Assembly (NCBI GenBank): GCA_966211965.1
Contig: CBIHON010000002.1
Span: 251,262 to 315,261 of the forward strand
Source of the DNA: CBIHON01 sp966211965
Lineage (GTDB): Bacteria; Pseudomonadota; Gammaproteobacteria; Burkholderiales; Burkholderiaceae_D
Direction of reading: 5' to 3'
DNA length: 64,000 nucleotides
Below, piece after piece: positions 51,871 to 61,450 of the stretch. The notes below the pieces were generated by a model that did not search any database, was not told the origin of the DNA, and saw only the letters and a program-made list of their open reading frames with translations. Position numbers and translations under genes: made by a program. Position 1 is the stretch's first letter. Each line of letters opens with the position of its first letter.

Positions 51871-51985
51871 GTAGGATGGGTTTCATCCATCCTACGGGAC
51901 CTCCGTCTGCAGGAGCGGCCCATGGCCGCGACAGTCTTTGGATAAGGACTATCAAGGCGCTGTCGCGGCTATGGGCTGCTTCTAC
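51871..51985. repeat. REP-type palindromes
   Basis: Two further inverted repeats: GTAGGATGG / CCATCCTAC (51871-51879, 51887-51895), and a longer pair beginning GCAGGAGCGGCCCATGGCCG (51909) and its imperfect complement ending at 51985. The GTAGGAGCGGC...GCCGCGACAG pattern is a common extragenic palindrome type. No gene lies here. Confidence 0.65.
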
Positions 51986-52013
51986 GGCTGCAGATCCGCA
52001 CGACCGTTGTCGG

Positions 52014-53150
52014 CTACGGTTTCAGCTTCAACAAGGCGTTTGCAAACAGTTCGATTTTTTCCGAAGCGCTGGCATCGCAATTGCAAGCCACTGCAATCGC
52101 GCGATTTTGTGACGGCACCACGCGATTGGTGACGTAATAACCGGTGACCGAGCCGGCATGCGCGCTGATTCTTCCGACTGCGGGCCAGTCGAGCACACGC
52201 CAGCCGAGGCCGTACTCATCGATCGGCGTGTGCATGAATTTGAAGGTGGCGGGAGCAAGATAGCCGGATTGTCCACGCAAGCCATTCAGGTGTGCCCGCA
52301 GGAAGTTCGCATAATCCGGCAGCGATACGCTTACCCCGCCGGCCGCGGCTTCGAGCCGCCACACATACAATTCTTCCGGCGCGAATTGCTTGACCTGCCA
52401 TTGGCCGTTCACAAAGATGTGCGCGGCGGGCGTTGCCGGTCCGGTCTGTTCCGGATAAGAGAAACGGCCTTGCATTTGCAGCGGCGCCAGTACTTCGCGC
52501 GTTAGCAAGTCTTCATAGCTGAGCCCGGTGACGGCGGTCGCCATCAAACCCGCGAGGTCATAGCCGGTATTGGAGTATTCGGACCTGGTTCCGGCCGGGA
52601 AGCGCGGTGGCTGCTGCAGCAGCCACAGACCCAATAATTGGCGGTCGCTCGCCACGTTGCCGGTCAGTTGCGGCACCAGTCCTTCCACATCGGCCACCGA
52701 ATTGATGATCTTGATGCCGGAGCGGTGCTGCAATAATTGCTGGAGCGTGATGTTGAGGAATTCCGGCCGCATTTGTGTTCGCCAGGCCGGGAACACTTCC
52801 GACAGGGTGCTATCCCAGCGCAGTTTTTTTTGCTCGACCAGGCGCGCGATCATGGTGGCGGTTTGGGCTTTGTTGAGCGAGCCGATTTGAAATAAGTCGT
52901 TGCGCTGCAAGGGATCGGGAACCCCGATACGGCGTTGGCCCGAGACGCTTACCTCGGTCCTGTCGCCATCGATGATCACGGCGGCAAGACCAGGCAATCC
53001 ATTGGCGGTGCGGAAGTTCTCGACTTCTGTATCTAATGCGAGACCCGTCAGGATCGAGGTCGCGCCCGGCGTATTCGTACTTGAGCCGCCTCCGCACCCG
53101 GCAATGAATCCACACAGAGACAGCGTCACCATCAAATTTTTTAGATGCAT
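52014..53150 (-). CDS. Lipoprotein serine hydrolase, class C beta-lactamase type
   Basis: A 378-residue lipoprotein (signal with lipobox FIAGC19, then Gly/Ser-rich linker) of the beta-lactamase-related family. Nucleophile motif S91-L-N-K94, second motif in 'SEYSNTGYDLAGLMATA' (YxN), and 'YGLGWRVLDWPAVGRISAHAG' near the C-terminus in place of KTG. Similar enzymes are esterases or peptidases. It is 90 bases upstream (in its own direction, downstream) of the acylase gene, on the same strand. Confidence 0.86.
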   Translation of the reverse strand: MHLKNLMVTLSLCGFIAGCGGGSSTNTPGATSILTGLALDTEVENFRTANGLPGLAAVIIDGDRTEVSVSGQRRIGVPDPLQRNDLFQIGSLNKAQTATMIARLVEQKKLRWDSTLSEVFPAWRTQMRPEFLNITLQQLLQHRSGIKIINSVADVEGLVPQLTGNVASDRQLLGLWLLQQPPRFPAGTRSEYSNTGYDLAGLMATAVTGLSYEDLLTREVLAPLQMQGRFSYPEQTGPATPAAHIFVNGQWQVKQFAPEELYVWRLEAAAGGVSVSLPDYANFLRAHLNGLRGQSGYLAPATFKFMHTPIDEYGLGWRVLDWPAVGRISAHAGSVTGYYVTNRVVPSQNRAIAVACNCDASASEKIELFANALLKLKP

Positions 53151-53239
53151 CTTTTCCTTTCAGGTTTGCGCAACGCGCGGCCTTGATCCGACCGGCATGT
53201 TGCGCAAATGTTCCCCGGGCAAGATGCCGGGGAGCAGTG

Positions 53240-55624
53240 CTACTCGGAAATCAACATCGTCTTGTAGTTCGCATCGCCGGTAATTTGCGCCTCGGTGAAG
53301 GCCTGGCTGATCCACTCCTTTTTAGAGAAGCGTTCTGTCTGGTCCGCGTAGTGCGGCGACGCAGGATTGCTGGATTGCGAATACGTCAGGAAGGCTTGTG
53401 CCTGCGGTCCGTTGCTGTCGAACATCACGGTCTGGATATAGCTGCTGCCATCGATTGCTTCGAGCAAGCCGCCGCCTCCCGGTACGCTGTAGATCGCGTT
53501 GTAGATGCCGTATTCGCCGAAGCCGCCGTGGATCGGGATCTTTTTCGCGCCGCGCGTCGAGACTTGGATGTCGCCCCATTTTGCATTCGGCGACCAGCCG
53601 TTGCGGCCGGCGTCGCGCACCGATGAGGCCAGCGCTTCGCGCAATGCGCTGCTGACCCCGGCATTGGCCAGGTTCAAGCCGCGCGGCGTATTTACCGGGT
53701 CGGCCGGGTCGAAAGGGTGAGCCCATACCTTGGGGATATACGGCAGCCGCTCCATCAAGCCGGCAAAATACGGGTAGCCCATATTCGCATCCAGGTTGGC
53801 GCTGCGGTCCCAGCTTGCCAGCTTGGCGCAGGCATCGGTCAGATCGACCGGCGTGCCGTCGTTCGCGCTCGCCTTCTTGCTGCCCTTGCACAGTTCCAGC
53901 ACGTCGTCCATCACCAGGTTCGCATAGTACACCTGGTTGTTGAGCACGATGCCTTGCAGTTTCGGCAGTGTCATCCGTGTGCCGCCCAAACCGTCGCTGC
54001 CCGACAGGCGCGCTTGCAGCTGGCTGATGCCGATGCGAGTGCGGCCGCCTTGCTCGGTTCCTTCCACGCTGATGATCGCCGGAAAGCCGGTGAGAGGGGC
54101 GGCAGGGTTGCTGAGCCACGCGCTGTCGTTCGAGTTCTGCACATAGTCGCTGCGCCACAGGCTGGGCATCTTGTTGCCGGCGAAGATGCCGCGCTGCGGC
54201 GCAGCCGGATCGTTGTCCCACTCGCAGCCGGCGGTTGCTCCATTGAGCACCAGGATGCCTTGCGCCGCCAGCGACTTATACTGCGCCGGCACGCAGGCCT
54301 CCTGCTTGGCCTTGGACACGTTCGGCACTGCCGATACGTCCAGGTAAAGCGTATTGCCGTTCTTGTCGGTGGCCAGCGTGTTGACCCATGGCAAGCCGAC
54401 GATGCGCTCGACCGCGTCCTTGAATTCATCCAGCGTGGTGGCGCGATTCATTGCACGCCACTGCTCGGCCATACGATGGTTGTCGAGATTGGCATCGCGC
54501 AACGCATAGGCGGAAGAGGGGCTCCAGTCCAATTGCCCCGGCAGCATCACGATCGGGCCGAACTGCGTGTCATAGAAATCGTGCGTACGTGTCGTGATCG
54601 TACCGTCGGCATTCTTGACTTCGACGCTGACGGTTTTCTTGCTCATGCTTTTGGTCTGGCCGTCGACGATGTATTTGGTCGGATCGGCAGCATCCAGTTG
54701 CAGGCGATACAGCGTGAAATGCATCGAGTTGTTATTGGTATGGGCCCAGGCGAAATTCTGGTTGAAACCCATGTGAACCACAGGCATGCCGGACAGCGAA
54801 GCGCCCATCACATCGAGCTTGCCCGGTATGGTGAGATGCAATTGATAGAAGCGCAGCGCGCCCTCCCAAGGAAAATGCGGATTCGCGAGCAGCATGCCCT
54901 GGCCGTTTTCGGTACCATCCTTGCCGAGCGCAATCGCGTTGCTGCCGGCTTGTTCGCGCATGCGTTTCCAATAGGCCGGGTTGAGCAAATCAGCACCGCT
55001 GGCGGCTGAGGCGGCATCTGCCGCGGAGTTTGCCAGGTTCGGTGGCGTGGCGGCAACCAGCGCGCCGGAAAACTGTCCCGAACTGGCCTCGACCGCCAGG
55101 CGCCGTATCAGTTTTACCATGTCCAGTTCGGTGATCTTGCGCACCCAGGCGGCATTCCTGCATTCCGCGGGCAGATTGGCCGCGCCGGTTTTCGTGAGGT
55201 AGCTGTTATAGCCGGCGGCATAGCCTTTCAATGTTGCCTGGATTTCCGGCGTCATGTTTTGCCACGCTGTCTTCACCGACTCGGCATCGTTGAGCAGGTG
55301 GTAAAAATAATCGGCTTGCAGGTTGCGGTTGCGCGACCACAGCTTGCCCGCATCGGGACCGAAATATTTCGAACGCTCGCCGTTGACGGTGACGACTTCG
55401 TCGGCCATCTGGCACAGGTTGTCTTCGGCATAGGCATAGCCGACGCCGTAACCCAGACCGCCGTCGTCATTGGCCTTGATATGCGGGACGCCGAAGGAGG
55501 TGCGGCGGATTTCCGCCGAATAGGAATTGCCAGGGGTGCTGGAGCCGCCGCCGCTGCAGGCGGACAGCAAGGCCAGGGTGCCGGCGCCCGTCAGCGCCAG
55601 CACGGATAGGGAATGTCGTTTCAT
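53240..55624 (-). CDS. Penicillin-acylase-family lipoprotein (AHL-acylase-like)
   Basis: A 794-residue N-terminal-nucleophile hydrolase made as one chain and expected to self-cleave. The cleavage site is G227|S228-N in 'RMREQAGSNAIALG', with S228 as nucleophile of the beta chain; 'ANPHFPWEGALRFYQLHL' follows as in AHL acylases such as PvdQ/QuiP. The signal has a lipobox, LLSAC23, followed by 'SGGGSSTPGNS', so it should be a lipoprotein. Substrates may be acyl-homoserine lactones, penicillins or other amides. Start 55624 is preceded by GGAA at suitable distance. Confidence 0.88.
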   Translation of the reverse strand: MKRHSLSVLALTGAGTLALLSACSGGGSSTPGNSYSAEIRRTSFGVPHIKANDDGGLGYGVGYAYAEDNLCQMADEVVTVNGERSKYFGPDAGKLWSRNRNLQADYFYHLLNDAESVKTAWQNMTPEIQATLKGYAAGYNSYLTKTGAANLPAECRNAAWVRKITELDMVKLIRRLAVEASSGQFSGALVAATPPNLANSAADAASAASGADLLNPAYWKRMREQAGSNAIALGKDGTENGQGMLLANPHFPWEGALRFYQLHLTIPGKLDVMGASLSGMPVVHMGFNQNFAWAHTNNNSMHFTLYRLQLDAADPTKYIVDGQTKSMSKKTVSVEVKNADGTITTRTHDFYDTQFGPIVMLPGQLDWSPSSAYALRDANLDNHRMAEQWRAMNRATTLDEFKDAVERIVGLPWVNTLATDKNGNTLYLDVSAVPNVSKAKQEACVPAQYKSLAAQGILVLNGATAGCEWDNDPAAPQRGIFAGNKMPSLWRSDYVQNSNDSAWLSNPAAPLTGFPAIISVEGTEQGGRTRIGISQLQARLSGSDGLGGTRMTLPKLQGIVLNNQVYYANLVMDDVLELCKGSKKASANDGTPVDLTDACAKLASWDRSANLDANMGYPYFAGLMERLPYIPKVWAHPFDPADPVNTPRGLNLANAGVSSALREALASSVRDAGRNGWSPNAKWGDIQVSTRGAKKIPIHGGFGEYGIYNAIYSVPGGGGLLEAIDGSSYIQTVMFDSNGPQAQAFLTYSQSSNPASPHYADQTERFSKKEWISQAFTEAQITGDANYKTMLISE

Positions 55625-55673
55625 CGCACGTGTTTCCATGTGTTTTTCGAAGTGAGAATGTCGGGCACCGATA

Positions 55674-56351
55674 TCAGAACGAGTAAGCCGCGCCCACCGA
55701 AAGCAGCAGCGACCAGCGCCGCCGATCGCCGAAGTCCGCTGCGACCCGCTGCCGTTCCGCTTCGACATCCTGGCGCAGAGCGGCATTGCCGGCCGAGCCC
55801 AGCGCCGACAGCGAGGTGCTGCCGCCACCCGTCATCATGAGGCCGGCATCGCCGATGAAGCGCCAGCCTTTTTTGCTGGCGAGTGCGGATTCCCAGCCCA
55901 CGCCGATATACGGCGCGAAATTCTTATGATCGATGCTGCCGCTTAGTTGGCCGACTTCGCCAGCCGTATAACTGTGATTGTTGATGTTGTAGTTGCCGGA
56001 CGAGTCCGTCCTGGCTTTCAGGTCTTCACGAAAATTTTTCAAATACATCACGCCGGCGGTGACGCGAAAGCCGTTGCCGGCATAGGGGAACCAGTCCAGC
56101 ATCGCTTCCAGCGAGCCGTCGATTTTCGGCTTGACGTCATAGTTGTTGCCGCCGATGTCGCGGTCGAAGGTTCTCGATGCAGACCCATTGATGCCGCCTC
56201 GTATCGAAAAATTTTCATTGAGCCGGGTGCCGACGCCGACGCCCGCACCCAGGCCGAGTTTGCCGTAGGCGAAGGTGTCGTCGGCCCGGGCGGCGCCGGT
56301 AATGCAAAGCAGGAGAGGGAGAGTGGCAAGTGCGGCACGAGAGTATTTCAT
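55674..56351 (-). CDS. Outer-membrane beta-barrel protein
   Basis: A 225-residue protein with signal peptide ('ATLPLLLCITGAARA') and an eight-strand-like barrel pattern: 'LGLGAGVGVGTRLNENFSIRGG', read as alternating residues, and final 'WSLLLSVGAAYSF' with a terminal phenylalanine. It resembles small porin-like proteins annotated as hypothetical in Burkholderiales. AAGGAAG precedes start 56351. It is 49 bases downstream of the acylase start on the same strand and divergent from the kinase genes. Confidence 0.82.
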   Translation of the reverse strand: MKYSRAALATLPLLLCITGAARADDTFAYGKLGLGAGVGVGTRLNENFSIRGGINGSASRTFDRDIGGNNYDVKPKIDGSLEAMLDWFPYAGNGFRVTAGVMYLKNFREDLKARTDSSGNYNINNHSYTAGEVGQLSGSIDHKNFAPYIGVGWESALASKKGWRFIGDAGLMMTGGGSTSLSALGSAGNAALRQDVEAERQRVAADFGDRRRWSLLLSVGAAYSF

Positions 56352-56547
56352 ATAACTTCCTTGATGTGGATGGATGGAGTGGTTGCGGCGGTCAAGCAAG
56401 ACCACGGTGCATTCTGGCGCAGTGCTGAGTAAGGCGCATGTGCCGAAAGGTAGGGCGCGCGGACATGACTTTCGGCACTGCCTTGGGCGGGGACGGGTAC
56501 AGTAAAATGCTTTTGCCTGGTCCGGCCAACCGCTTTCCTGACACCGC

Positions 56548-57834
56548 ATGCAGCCATCCTCCACCAACACCGTCATCCGCTTCACCGCACTGATCGTCTG
56601 CGCGGCGATGGGTGTGATCCGCATGGTGCAAGCCATATCCTTCGGGCCGCAGGTGCTGCCTTATCTCCATGATGCTTCGGCCCTGCTGGCCAAGTTGATC
56701 GTTGGCGGTTTTGCTGTTTCCCCGGCAGCCCACCAGGTTCCGGCTTTCTGGTTGTCCGTTGTGCTGTACGTACTGTTTCTCGGCATTTTCGCAGCAGCTT
56801 TTTTGATGCGCACCAGCACGTCGATCAAACGTTCGGGCCGCATCGATGTGTTCCTGCTGCTGGTACAGGCTCTGCTTGCAGTGGCGGTCGAGCCGGGACT
56901 GCGCTACATCCTCGTGCTGGAATTTGCATTGGTGCTGCCGCGCCGCGCCGCGCTGCTGTCGTTCGGCGGCCTGGTGCTGGCACAGATCGCAAGACGCATC
57001 GGGTATGCGATGTTTCCGGCGGCAGTCGACCTGATTTGCCATGTGGCCGGTGTCGAGCCTACGGCGCGCGCGGCCAGAGAGAGTTTCGAGTTCATGGAGC
57101 TCGGCGTGGATATCGTGTGGCAGGCGCTCGCTTTTTGCGGGGGGTACATCGCATCCAGCGAAAAGCGCAGCCGTCTCAAGCTCGCGGATGCGCATGCCGA
57201 GTTGCTCGCCACCCAGCAGTTGCTGGGCGATGCCTTGCGCGCATCCGAACGGGCGCGCATTGCCAGCAGCCTGCATAATGTGATCGGCCGCCACCTGGGC
57301 GACCTCAACGCGCATCTCGATCAGGCCGCAGCGCAGGCGCCGGTGCCCGCGCTCGCATCGATTCACACCTCGCAGGAACTGGCGCAGCGCCTGCAGGCGG
57401 AAGTGCGGGGCGTGGTCGAAGCCGAAGGCCGGGACCAATTGGTCAATTTGCGGCAGACGCTGGAAACCCTGTGTGCCGGCATCCCCTTTCCGCGTATTGC
57501 GCTGTCGTTTGACGATGCGCTTGAAATCAATTCACATTCGCTCGCCCACACCATCTTTTGCAGTATCCAGGAAGCGATTACCAATGCGGTGCGCCACTCC
57601 GGCGCCAGCTTGGTGCGCATAGCACTGCTCAGGAACGGCGATGGCGTCGCCATCGACATCAGCGACAATGGCAGGGGGCACGGCAGGGGCGGGCGCAGGA
57701 TTGATGAAGGCAACGGCTTGCGCGGCATTCGCGAGCGCGTCGAAGAAATGGCCGGGACGCTGACGGCCGGGAACCTGCCGGAAGGCGGGTTCGGCATGCA
57801 GATCTGGTTGCCGTTCGTGGGAGAACGGCAATGA
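56548..57834 (+). CDS. Sensor histidine kinase 1, HisKA_3 type, altered H-box
   Basis: A 428-residue membrane kinase: about four to five membrane helices in the first 190 residues, no other sensor domain, then a NarX/DesK-type dimerisation region with H243 in 'ARIASSLHNVIGRHLGDL'. The residue after the histidine is Asn, where the family nearly always has Asp or Glu needed for catalysis. The ATP domain is intact: 'QEAITNAVRHSGASLVRI' and 'IDISDNGRGHGRG'. It overlaps the second kinase by 4 bases. It shares the layout of its neighbour, so the two arose by duplication. Confidence 0.88.
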   Translation: MQPSSTNTVIRFTALIVCAAMGVIRMVQAISFGPQVLPYLHDASALLAKLIVGGFAVSPAAHQVPAFWLSVVLYVLFLGIFAAAFLMRTSTSIKRSGRIDVFLLLVQALLAVAVEPGLRYILVLEFALVLPRRAALLSFGGLVLAQIARRIGYAMFPAAVDLICHVAGVEPTARAARESFEFMELGVDIVWQALAFCGGYIASSEKRSRLKLADAHAELLATQQLLGDALRASERARIASSLHNVIGRHLGDLNAHLDQAAAQAPVPALASIHTSQELAQRLQAEVRGVVEAEGRDQLVNLRQTLETLCAGIPFPRIALSFDDALEINSHSLAHTIFCSIQEAITNAVRHSGASLVRIALLRNGDGVAIDISDNGRGHGRGGRRIDEGNGLRGIRERVEEMAGTLTAGNLPEGGFGMQIWLPFVGERQ

Positions 57835-59138
57835 CGGTGTTCACCATGCATCCGGGCAATCTGCTGTCCTGGGCGAAACGCTCCCTGCCGCGTTCCACCT
57901 CCGAACTGATGCGCATCATCGGTTTGGTCATCGCGCTTGCAGACGGTCTGACGCTCATGATCTGGGTAATGACGGTCGGACCGAAGCGCGTCGCCCATAC
58001 CGGTACCTACATCGGCAAATTGGATGACTGGCTCGCCGCGATGCTCACCAGCACGGAGGCATCGCGCGAGCAGCTGTTTTTCTGGACCTTCCTGAGCCTG
58101 CAATTGCTTTGCACCGGCGTATTCGCTCTCTGCTTGTGGCTACGCACCAGTCCGTCCTTCAAGCGTTCGGCCTGGATGGATGTGCTGCTGATCTCTCTCC
58201 AGATCTTGGCGGCATTGGCAAATCATACCGACATGCTGTTCCTGATTGCGGCGGAGTTGGCATTCTTCCTGCCGCGCCGCGAGGCTGCGATGTGGCTGGC
58301 GTTGCAGATGGCTGCTTACGTGGCATCGCGCGTGCCGTTCATGATCGATGCGGCGAGCATCAGGATCGTCTGCAATGTCGCTGACTTCAAGCTGCCGCCC
58401 TTGGCGCTCAACCATGCGTTGAATATCGGCTGGTCGTTCACCTGGCAGGTTTTTGCTTTCTGCGGCGGCTACATTGCCGCGGCGGAGCAGCTCAGCCGGA
58501 TCCGCCTGTCCGGCGCGCACGCCGAACTGGTCGCGACGCAGCAGCTCCTGTCGGAGGCGATCCGCGCCTCGGAGCGGGTGCGGATCGCGCGCGATCTGCA
58601 TGATGCGATCGGCCATCACCTGACTGCGCTCAATCTGCACCTTGACCTCGCGGTGCGCCAAGCCGGGAGCAATGCAGCCGAATCGATGCATGCTTCACGC
58701 GGGCTGGCGCAACGCTTGCTGGCCGAGGTGCGGGCGGTGGTCAACATCGAGCGCAAGGATCAAACCATCAATTTGCGGCGGGCGCTGGAAACGCTGTGCG
58801 CCGGCCTGCCGTCGCGCCTCATTGCCCTGTCGTTCGACGAGGACGTGGAAGTGCGGACGCCGACGCTGGCGCACGCGATTTTTTGTTGCGTACAGGAGGC
58901 GATCGGCAATAGCACGCGTCAATCCGGCGCACTGCAGGTCGCGGTGCGCAACCAGGGGGACGGATTGGCGATTTCGATCAATGAAGAGGGCAAGGGAATG
59001 CGAAAAATAAAAGAGGGCGAAAGCCTGCTCGGCCTGCGCGAGCGGATCGGCGCCTTGGGCGGCAGGCTCGAAGCCGGCCTGCCGCAGGGCGGCTTTGGCA
59101 TGGAAATCTGGCTGCCGCAAGCGGGAGGCGCGCAATGA
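57831..59138 (+). CDS. Sensor histidine kinase 2, HisKA_3 type, altered ATP site
   Basis: A 435-residue paralogue of the preceding kinase, with the same membrane layout. Its H-box is canonical, H257-D258 in 'VRIARDLHDAIGHHLTALNL'. The ATP-binding domain is degraded: the DNGxG box reads 'NEEGKGM', with Glu in the Asp position, and the N-box reads 'QEAIGNSTRQSG'. The C-terminus 'GGFGMEIWLPQAGG' is kept. It overlaps the response regulator by 4 bases. Confidence 0.88.
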   Translation: MTVFTMHPGNLLSWAKRSLPRSTSELMRIIGLVIALADGLTLMIWVMTVGPKRVAHTGTYIGKLDDWLAAMLTSTEASREQLFFWTFLSLQLLCTGVFALCLWLRTSPSFKRSAWMDVLLISLQILAALANHTDMLFLIAAELAFFLPRREAAMWLALQMAAYVASRVPFMIDAASIRIVCNVADFKLPPLALNHALNIGWSFTWQVFAFCGGYIAAAEQLSRIRLSGAHAELVATQQLLSEAIRASERVRIARDLHDAIGHHLTALNLHLDLAVRQAGSNAAESMHASRGLAQRLLAEVRAVVNIERKDQTINLRRALETLCAGLPSRLIALSFDEDVEVRTPTLAHAIFCCVQEAIGNSTRQSGALQVAVRNQGDGLAISINEEGKGMRKIKEGESLLGLRERIGALGGRLEAGLPQGGFGMEIWLPQAGGAQ

Positions 59139-59776
59139 TCCGCATCGTTTTGGTGGATGACCAGACCCTGGTGCGCAGCGGCATACGCGGCCTGCTGGCA
59201 TTGACCGACGACATCGAGGTGGTGGATGAAGCCGGCGACGGCGAGCAGGCGTTGGCCGTCATCGCAGCGGCCAAACCGGACGTGGTCCTGCTCGATATCC
59301 GCATGCCTGAGCGCTCCGGCATCGAGGTCTTGAAGGCGCTCAAGGACAGCGGCGAACTGCCGCCGACCATTTTGCTGACCACCTTCGACGATGACGAAGC
59401 GCTGCTGGAAGGCATACGCGCCGGCGCCAAAGGCTTTTTGCTGAAGGATATTTCGCTGGAGCGTTTGACCGAAGCGATTCGCAGCGTTGCCGCCGGCTCG
59501 ACCTTGATCCGGCCGGCAATCACCGAGCGGATCCTGCAGGGCTTGAAAGATAGCGCTCCGTCTTTTCCCACTCTCGATTTGCCGGACCGCCTGACCAATC
59601 GCGAGACCGAAATCCTGCGGCTGATGGCGGGCGGCTTCAATAACCGGGAAATCGCCGATGCGCTGGGTACCGGCGAGGGGACGGTGAAGAATCATGTGTC
59701 CAGCATTCTGTCGAAACTGGGCGTACGGGATCGGGTGCGGGCAGTGCTTCGGGGTTTGGAACTGGGATGTATTTGA
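59135..59776 (+). CDS. NarL/FixJ-family response regulator
   Basis: A 213-residue response regulator: receiver domain with phospho-acceptor D54 in 'DVVLLDIRMPERSG', lysine in 'GAKGFLLKDISLERL', and a C-terminal LuxR-type helix-turn-helix 'LTNRETEILRLMAGGFNNREI'. It overlaps the second kinase by 4 bases, so both kinases and this regulator are one operon. Target genes are not evident; the divergent outer-membrane protein and acylase genes are candidates. Confidence 0.95.
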   Translation: MIRIVLVDDQTLVRSGIRGLLALTDDIEVVDEAGDGEQALAVIAAAKPDVVLLDIRMPERSGIEVLKALKDSGELPPTILLTTFDDDEALLEGIRAGAKGFLLKDISLERLTEAIRSVAAGSTLIRPAITERILQGLKDSAPSFPTLDLPDRLTNRETEILRLMAGGFNNREIADALGTGEGTVKNHVSSILSKLGVRDRVRAVLRGLELGCI

Positions 59777-59905
59777 GTGTCGGCGGCTGTCGCTGTCGTA
59801 AGCACGGTACAGGAAAATGCTCAACGAGTCCGGTATGCAGTTACACGTGTCGAAACATGTTGAGCTCTCTTTTGACTCACGGAAGTACGCAAATAAAGGA
59901 AAAAT

Positions 59906-60292
59906 ATGATCGACCACACTGGCGTTGTCGTCAGCGACTTCGATAAGAGCAAGGCGTTTTATTGCCAGGCGCTGAACGCCATTGGCTACTCTTTGCTCAT
60001 GGAGTTCCCGGCATCAATCACAGGCCACACCGATGTGGCGGGTTTTGGCGTGGCGCCAAAGCCTGACTTCTGGATCAGCCGAGGCAGCCCCAATAGGCCT
60101 CCGGTTCACATCGCGTTCCGCGTGTCCTCGCGAGAAAGGGTCGACGCCTTCTATAAGGCAGCGATGACAGCCGGCGGCACCGATAACGGCGCACCCGGAA
60201 TCCGTGCGCACTATCATCCAAATTACTACGGAGCGTTCGTCCTCGACCCGGATGGGCACAATATTGAGGCCGTTTGTCACGAAGAGGAATAA
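59906..60292 (+). CDS. VOC-family (glyoxalase-like) protein
   Basis: A 128-residue vicinal-oxygen-chelate fold protein: 'MIDHTGVVVSDFDKSKAFYCQAL', read in two parts, 'PPVHIAFRVSSRERVDAFYKAAM' and 'AFVLDPDGHNIEAVCHEEE', which holds the usual C-terminal metal-ligand region. Its enzymatic reaction is unknown. AAAGGAAAAA precedes the start. Monocistronic, separate from the kinase operon by 129 bases. Confidence 0.9.
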   Translation: MIDHTGVVVSDFDKSKAFYCQALNAIGYSLLMEFPASITGHTDVAGFGVAPKPDFWISRGSPNRPPVHIAFRVSSRERVDAFYKAAMTAGGTDNGAPGIRAHYHPNYYGAFVLDPDGHNIEAVCHEEE

Positions 60293-60424
60293 TCCCGAGC
60301 CCCGCAGGCAGGGCCGCTGAGCACCTCATTCGAGTTCATGGATGCCGAGAAGGCGTATTGTGCGCAAAAGCACTCTGTCAGCAATGACCTGATCCGATAT
60401 GGGTTGCCTCTGATGCGGCCTCGG

Positions 60425-61402
60425 TCAGCTGCCGGAAACCACACCATGCGCCTGCTGATCCGCATGATAGGAAGAGCGCACCATCGCCCCCACCGCGGCA
60501 TGCGCAAATCCCATCTTGTAAGCCTCTTCCTCGAACATCTTGAACACATCCGGATGCACATAACGCCGCACCGGCAGGTGGTCGCCTGAGGGCATCAAAT
60601 ACTGGCCGATGGTCAGCATGTCGACGTCATGCGCGCGCAGGTCGCGCATGACTTGCAGGATTTCTTCATCGGTCTCGCCCAGGCCCACCATGATGCCGGA
60701 TTTGGTCGGCGTGTTCGGGTGCAGCGCCTTGAAGCGCTTCAACAGGTTCAATGAGTATTCATAGTCCGAACCGGGGCGCGCTTCCTTGTACAGGCGGGGC
60801 ACGGTTTCCAGGTTGTGGTTCATTACGTCCGGCGGCGCGGCCTTGAGGATTTCCAGCGCGCGGTCCATGCGGCCGCGAAAATCGGGCGTCAGAATTTCGA
60901 TGCGGGTCGCCGGCGACAGCTCGCGCACGCGGCGTATGCATTCGGCGAAATGGCCGGCGCCGCCATCGCGCAAATCGTCGCGGTCGACCGAGGTGATGAC
61001 GACGTAATTGAGCTTGAGCGCGGCGATGGTTTTCGCGAGGTTTTCCGGCTCGTTGATGTCGAGCGGATCGGGACGGCCATGGCCGACGTCGCAGAACGGG
61101 CAGCGCCGCGTGCACTTGTCGCCCATGATCATGAAGGTCGCCGTGCCTTTGCCGAAGCATTCGCCGATGTTCGGGCAGCTTGCTTCTTCGCATACCGTCA
61201 CCAGCTTATTGGCGCGCAGGATATCCTTGATCTCGTAGAAGCGGGTCGAGGGCGAAGCGGCCTTGACGCGGATCCAGTCCGGTTTGGCCAGGCGTTCGGC
61301 CGGGATGATCTTGATCGGGATGCGCGCGGTTTTGCCCGCGCCCTTTTGCTTTTCCAGCGGGTTATAGGCAGGGGAAGCGGAGTCGGTCGGTTTCGATGTC
61401 AT
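60425..61402 (-). CDS. lipA: Lipoyl synthase LipA
   Basis: A 325-residue radical-SAM enzyme that inserts two sulfurs into octanoyl groups on lipoyl domains. The auxiliary cluster motif CX4CX5C is in 'VTVCEEASCPNIGECFG', the radical-SAM CX3CX2C in 'DKCTRRCPFCDVGHG', and the C-terminal RSSY in 'AMVRSSYHADQQA' ligates the auxiliary cluster through its serine. Follows lipB by 48 bases on the same strand. Confidence 0.97.
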   Translation of the reverse strand: MTSKPTDSASPAYNPLEKQKGAGKTARIPIKIIPAERLAKPDWIRVKAASPSTRFYEIKDILRANKLVTVCEEASCPNIGECFGKGTATFMIMGDKCTRRCPFCDVGHGRPDPLDINEPENLAKTIAALKLNYVVITSVDRDDLRDGGAGHFAECIRRVRELSPATRIEILTPDFRGRMDRALEILKAAPPDVMNHNLETVPRLYKEARPGSDYEYSLNLLKRFKALHPNTPTKSGIMVGLGETDEEILQVMRDLRAHDVDMLTIGQYLMPSGDHLPVRRYVHPDVFKMFEEEAYKMGFAHAAVGAMVRSSYHADQQAHGVVSGS

Positions 61403-61450
61403 GTTGTGGCACGCGATGCGGACGGGATTGCATGGCCGGCCGCGTCGCGT

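Noticed and set aside
60293..60424. Small open frames between the VOC gene and lipA
   Set aside because: No ribosome site or family match; they overlap the lipA 3' end.
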